5,880 nucleotides of DNA, from positions 1-5,880 of the forward strand of contig JASLBO010000148.1 of NCBI GenBank assembly GCA_030146605.1, written 5' to 3'. Both the position numbers and the translations under genes were made by a program. Each line of letters opens with the position of its first letter. The first letter of the stretch is position 1. This document shows positions 5,586 to 5,880 of the stretch, in pieces. This DNA is from Sphingomonas sp. GTDB lineage: Bacteria > Pseudomonadota > Alphaproteobacteria > Sphingomonadales > Sphingomonadaceae. The notes below the pieces were generated by a model. That model was not told the origin of the DNA and did no database searches. It was given only the letters and a program-made list of their open reading frames with translations.

Positions 5586-5880
5586 GATCGGCAATACGAT
5601 GCTGTCGCACTCGGGGGGTCTCGATCCTCAAAGCTGAACCGTTCGCATCGGAGGCGATCCGTCGGAAAGCCTCGGCGCCAAGCGTGTCGTGCTGGTCGGT
5701 CATGATGTCGGCGGCATGGTCACCTATGCCTATGCCCGCCAGTTTCCCCAGGATCTCGTCGGCGCGGCGGTTCTCGACGTGCCGCTTCCGGGCTTGCGCC
5801 ATGGGATCATGTCGAGAAACTGTCCCAGGCCCGCCATTTCGATTTCCATGCGCAGCGACCGCTCGCCGAATTGTTGGTGC
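5586..5880 (+). pseudogene. Decayed alpha/beta hydrolase gene (epoxide hydrolase / dehalogenase type), runs off right edge
   Basis: Pieces of an alpha/beta hydrolase are spread over two frames. Frame 3 gives DRQYDAVA (5586-5609), like the strand before the oxyanion region. Frame 1 then carries a TGA at 5635-5637. After that, frame 1 gives ESLGAKRVVLVGHDVGG, with the nucleophile elbow GHDVGG at 5698-5715, and continues to DVPLPG (to 5793). The family-like sequence next appears in frame 3 from about 5796 as APWDHVEKLSQARHFDFH, then RPLAELLV, which fits the cap entry with its HFxFH motif. One base seems lost at about 5793-5796. The Asp in GHDVGG would be the nucleophile of epoxide hydrolases and haloalkane or haloacetate dehalogenases. 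Segments normally found between strand and elbow (the PDLRGxGxS and GYD regions) are missing or scrambled. The true 5' limit is unclear and may lie near 5525. A single sequencing error could explain the 3' break, but not the upstream damage. Confidence 0.75.

Noticed and set aside
5457..5705. 82-codon plus-strand frame upstream of the GHDVGG motif
   Set aside because: Only its short middle part (DRQYDAVA) resembles the hydrolase. The rest reads across the frame breaks of the pseudogene and is not a protein in its own right.

Overview
The window is GC-rich and its genes look alphaproteobacterial, most like a sphingomonad (Sphingomonas/Novosphingobium type). The clues are the tandem Tat-exported ferritin-like proteins, a small outer-membrane beta-barrel protein of the Omp25/31-like style ending in Phe, and a short cupin-type AraC regulator. 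This placement is inferred from protein style, not from any marker gene.

Layout, left to right. (1) Positions 1-1999, plus strand: two tandem paralogous genes for exported ferritin-like (Ferritin_2 / desiccation-related type) proteins, only 21 bp apart. The first is cut by the left edge. Both keep a complete set of four-helix di-metal ligands. They differ at the N-terminus: the upstream copy looks like a soluble Tat substrate, while the downstream copy has a Tat motif followed by a lipobox Cys and a Pro/Thr-rich linker. (2) Positions 2000-2213: a non-coding spacer with a perfect 11-bp hairpin and a second, 25-nt imperfect palindrome. (3) Positions 2214-3026, plus: a secreted outer-membrane beta-barrel protein. 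(4) Positions 3027-3607: 581 bp with no credible gene, containing short degenerate repeat-like units. (5) Positions 3608-5421, minus strand: an AraC-family regulator followed 32 bp downstream by a secreted protein of unknown family with an HExxH metallopeptidase-like motif, probably one transcription unit. (6) Positions about 5586-5880, plus: the decayed remains of an alpha/beta hydrolase (epoxide hydrolase / haloalkane dehalogenase type, GHDVGG nucleophile elbow), broken by frame changes and an in-frame stop, divergent from the AraC gene and running off the right edge.

Functionally, the left half is a cell-envelope module: periplasmic or membrane-anchored ferritin-like proteins, plus an outer-membrane protein that may or may not be co-regulated with them. 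The right half is a regulator plus exported putative metalloprotein pair next to a dead hydrolase gene. No RNA genes, CRISPR arrays or intact mobile elements were seen. The leads most worth following are the split in anchoring between the two ferritin-like paralogs and the uncharacterised AraC/HExxH pair.
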